The notes below the pieces were generated by a model. That model did not search any database. It saw only the letters and a program-made list of their open reading frames with translations, and was not told where the DNA came from. Below, piece after piece: positions 61,915-64,000 of a stretch of 64,000 nt of DNA. The number at the start of each line of letters is the position of its first letter. Position 1 is the stretch's first letter. Made by a program: the position numbers and the translations under genes. This DNA comes from Chitinophaga sedimenti (GTDB lineage Bacteria; Bacteroidota; Bacteroidia; Chitinophagales; Chitinophagaceae): positions 744,001 through 808,000 of the forward strand of contig NZ_JAKUKA010000001.1 in assembly GCF_023156195.1 (NCBI RefSeq). The letters run 5' to 3'.

Positions 61915-64000
61915 TTGACACATCCGCATTACATCATTGCGTTGGGCGCTTCTGCCGGTGGTCTTGAGGCCATCCGGGAGTTTTTTGATAATATGCCCCG
62001 CACGGAGAATATGTCTTTCGTTATTATCCAGCACCTGTCGCCGGACTTTAAAAGTCTGCTGGTGGAGCTGGTGGCCCGCCACACGCACATGAAAGTGGTG
62101 GAAGCTGCCGACGGACAACCCGTGCAGAAGAACCATATCTACGTTATTCCCAATAATAAATTCATTTCTATCAGGAAAGGACGGATGGTGCTCGCTGCCA
62201 AGTCGCACGACAGCTCGCCCAATAATGCGATCGACATCTTCTTTTCTTCGCTGGCGGAGGACAAAAAGGATTGTGCCATCGCTGCGGTGCTGTCTGGCAC
62301 TGGTTCTGACGGGACAAAAGGCATCGCAAAGATCAAGGAGCATGGTGGCATGGTGCTGGTACAAGAGCCCAACACCGCGCGTTTCGACGGGATGCCCAAC
62401 AGTGCCATTAATTCAGGAAATGCCGATATTATAACCTCTCCGGCGAAAATGCCCGAGGCAATTTTGTCTTTTATGCAGGAGCCCAGTCCCGCGTCGATAA
62501 ACGAAGTGGAACTGGACGAAGAGCTGCTTTCCCGCATCTTCGCACTTATTGCCAAAGAGGCGGGACAGGATTTTCATTACTATAAAACGCCTACCATTCT
62601 CCGCCGCATCAGCCGCAGGGTAGTAATGGGGAATTATAAAAATGCCGAGGCTTACGTGGAGCGCCTGCAACAGGATCCGGCGGAGGTGAAGAGTCTTGCG
62701 AAGGACTTCCTGATCGGGGTAACCCGCTTTTTCCGCGATAAAGATGCTTTTGAAATATTGAGCGACAAAGTGTTACCAGGCATCATTTCCGCCAAAGAAA
62801 ACGGGGAACAGATCAAGGTGTGGATACCGGCCTGCAGTACCGGCGAAGAGGCGTATTCCGTGGCAATGGCCATCGAGGAGGCCCTGGCACAAACGAATAA
62901 ACGCGTAGAAGTAAAAATATTTGCCACCGATATAGATGCCGCGAACCTCGAAGTGGCATCGGCAGGCATATACCCCGCCAGCATCGAAAAGGATGTGACA
63001 GCGAGCGAGCTGCTGGAGAAGTATTTTATCTTTAAGAATAAGCACTATCACATCACTTCCCGCATTCGTAAAAAGATCGTATTTGCGAAACACGACATTA
63101 TCAAGGACCCGCCATTTATCAAAAACGACCTGGTATGTTGCCGCAATATGCTCATTTACATGAACAATGTGTTGCAGGAAAGAGTATTCAGCATCCTGCA
63201 TTTCGCGGTAAGCCGCGGCGGTTACCTGTTTCTCGGTCCCAGCGAAAACCCGACGTTCGAAAAAAGTACAGTACAGCTGGTGAGCCAGAAATGGAAAATA
63301 TATCGCAAAACATCCGACAGCAAGCCCCGCCCTTACCTGACGGACGGTTTCCGAACGTTGCCGGCCATGCCCGGCGATACACTGAAGGTGCGGCGGCAGA
63401 AAGATAGTGAAACGCGTGGCCAGCAGGAATTATGGGACGATATTAAAGCGACCGTAACTACCGACCTCGGTTTTCTGGCGGTGTATATCGACAGGAGTTT
63501 CGATCCGCGAAACCGTAGGTAACTACGAACTCCTGCTATCCCTGCCCAAAAAGAACCTTAGCCTGAACCTGGTGCGCATGCTGCCCCAGGACCTCTCTAT
63601 CGCCCTGAATAAAGAAATTCGGCGGGCCTGGAAAACAGGGGAGAAGATAAAAGTCGAAGGACTGGCCTTCGTGCGCAGTACCGAAACGCAGCTGTTGAAC
63701 GTGGTGATCAATCCGCACGTGCCCTCATCAGAAGATTATACGCTGGTGGTCATCAGCAAGGCCGGCACGGTAAATACCGAAAAAACGGAGCAGCACCTGC
63801 AGCAACACCGTTCCTCACCGGGACAGGATCAGGATTACATTATGAACCTGGAATCGGAGCTGACAGAGGTGAAAAATAACCTTCAGATTGCTGTGGAGGA
63901 CCCGGAGACCACGAACGAAGAGCTGCAAAGTTCCAATGAAGAGCTGTTGTCTTCCAACGAAGAACTGCAAAGTTCCAACGAAGAGCTGCAGTCGCTCAAC
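61915..64000 (+). CDS. CheB/CheR fusion protein (partial at window edge)
   Basis: It begins at a TTG (MTHPHYIIALGASAGG) and runs off the right edge. The CheB methylesterase domain has Ser in LGASAGGLEAI, His in VIIQHLSPDF and Asp in LSGTGSDGTKGIA. The CheR methyltransferase domain has RRISRRV, IGVTRFFRDKDAF, IPACSTGEEAYSVAMAIEEAL (SAM site) and LVCCRNMLIYM. After a slip near 63505 the frame continues IRETVGNYELLLSL into a coiled coil of repeated SSNEEL units. Such fusions usually end in PAS and kinase domains. With bphP upstream it is a likely light-signal transducer. Confidence 0.9.

Noticed and set aside
1..64000. tRNA, rRNA, insertion sequence or prophage
   Set aside because: Reading both strands gave no tRNA T-loop context, no transposase, integrase or phage structural proteins, and no terminal inverted repeats with target duplications.

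Overview
The window looks like chromosomal DNA of a free-living Bacteroidota, most likely a Chitinophaga-like member of the Chitinophagaceae. The signs are promoters of the TTG-N19/21-TAnnTTTG type, weak Shine-Dalgarno sites, SusC/TonB-type receptors, many secreted glycoside hydrolases (GH43, GH63-like, GH95, GH127), S9 and S41 peptidases, TPR/HisKA_2 sensor kinases and DUF families typical of that group. No rRNA, tRNA, insertion sequence, prophage or CRISPR array was recognised.

Layout. 1-5.5 kb: PAP2 phosphatase fragment, DUF4303, lipoprotein, EcsC, S9 peptidase. 5.6-11.3 kb: two tandem paralogous TPR/HisKA_2 sensor kinases. 11.4-13.9 kb: LemA with DUF2207. 14.1-20.2 kb: ROK glucokinase, transketolase, HAD phosphatase, GH63-like glucosidase. 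20.2-29.2 kb: GH127, VOC, DinB, SurE, lipid kinase, DUF4349, a DACNV/DisA_N-like nucleotidyltransferase, SDR, S41 peptidase. 29.3-34 kb: GH95 fucosidase, phased 11-bp repeats, HAD, MFS. 34-42 kb: malQ-treZ-treY facing glgX, an alpha-glucan to trehalose module. 42-44.6 kb: cytochrome bd oxidase. 44.6-51.7 kb: small regulators and secreted proteins. 51.8-53.7 kb: ECF sigma factor, membrane protein, 21-residue hydrophobic peptide and a tandem array of three apparent small-RNA genes. 53.7-59.7 kb: MBL hydrolase, sorbosone-dehydrogenase-like protein, TonB receptor, beta-helix lipoprotein. 59.8-64 kb: bphO-bphP-cheB/cheR light-sensing cluster, running off the edge.

The most unusual item is the array at 51.8-52.36 kb. 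It has three ~200-bp repeats, each with a Bacteroidota promoter on the minus strand, a perfectly conserved ~55-nt transcript body, an intrinsic terminator, and two upstream 8-bp sites spaced exactly 21 bp.

Important caveat: about two thirds of the protein genes, including transketolase and cytochrome bd, carry one or more single-base frameshifts. These are usually in short homopolymers, and the protein family continues in the next frame. I read this as uncorrected sequencing or assembly error, not gene decay, and give each gene its full reconstructed span.
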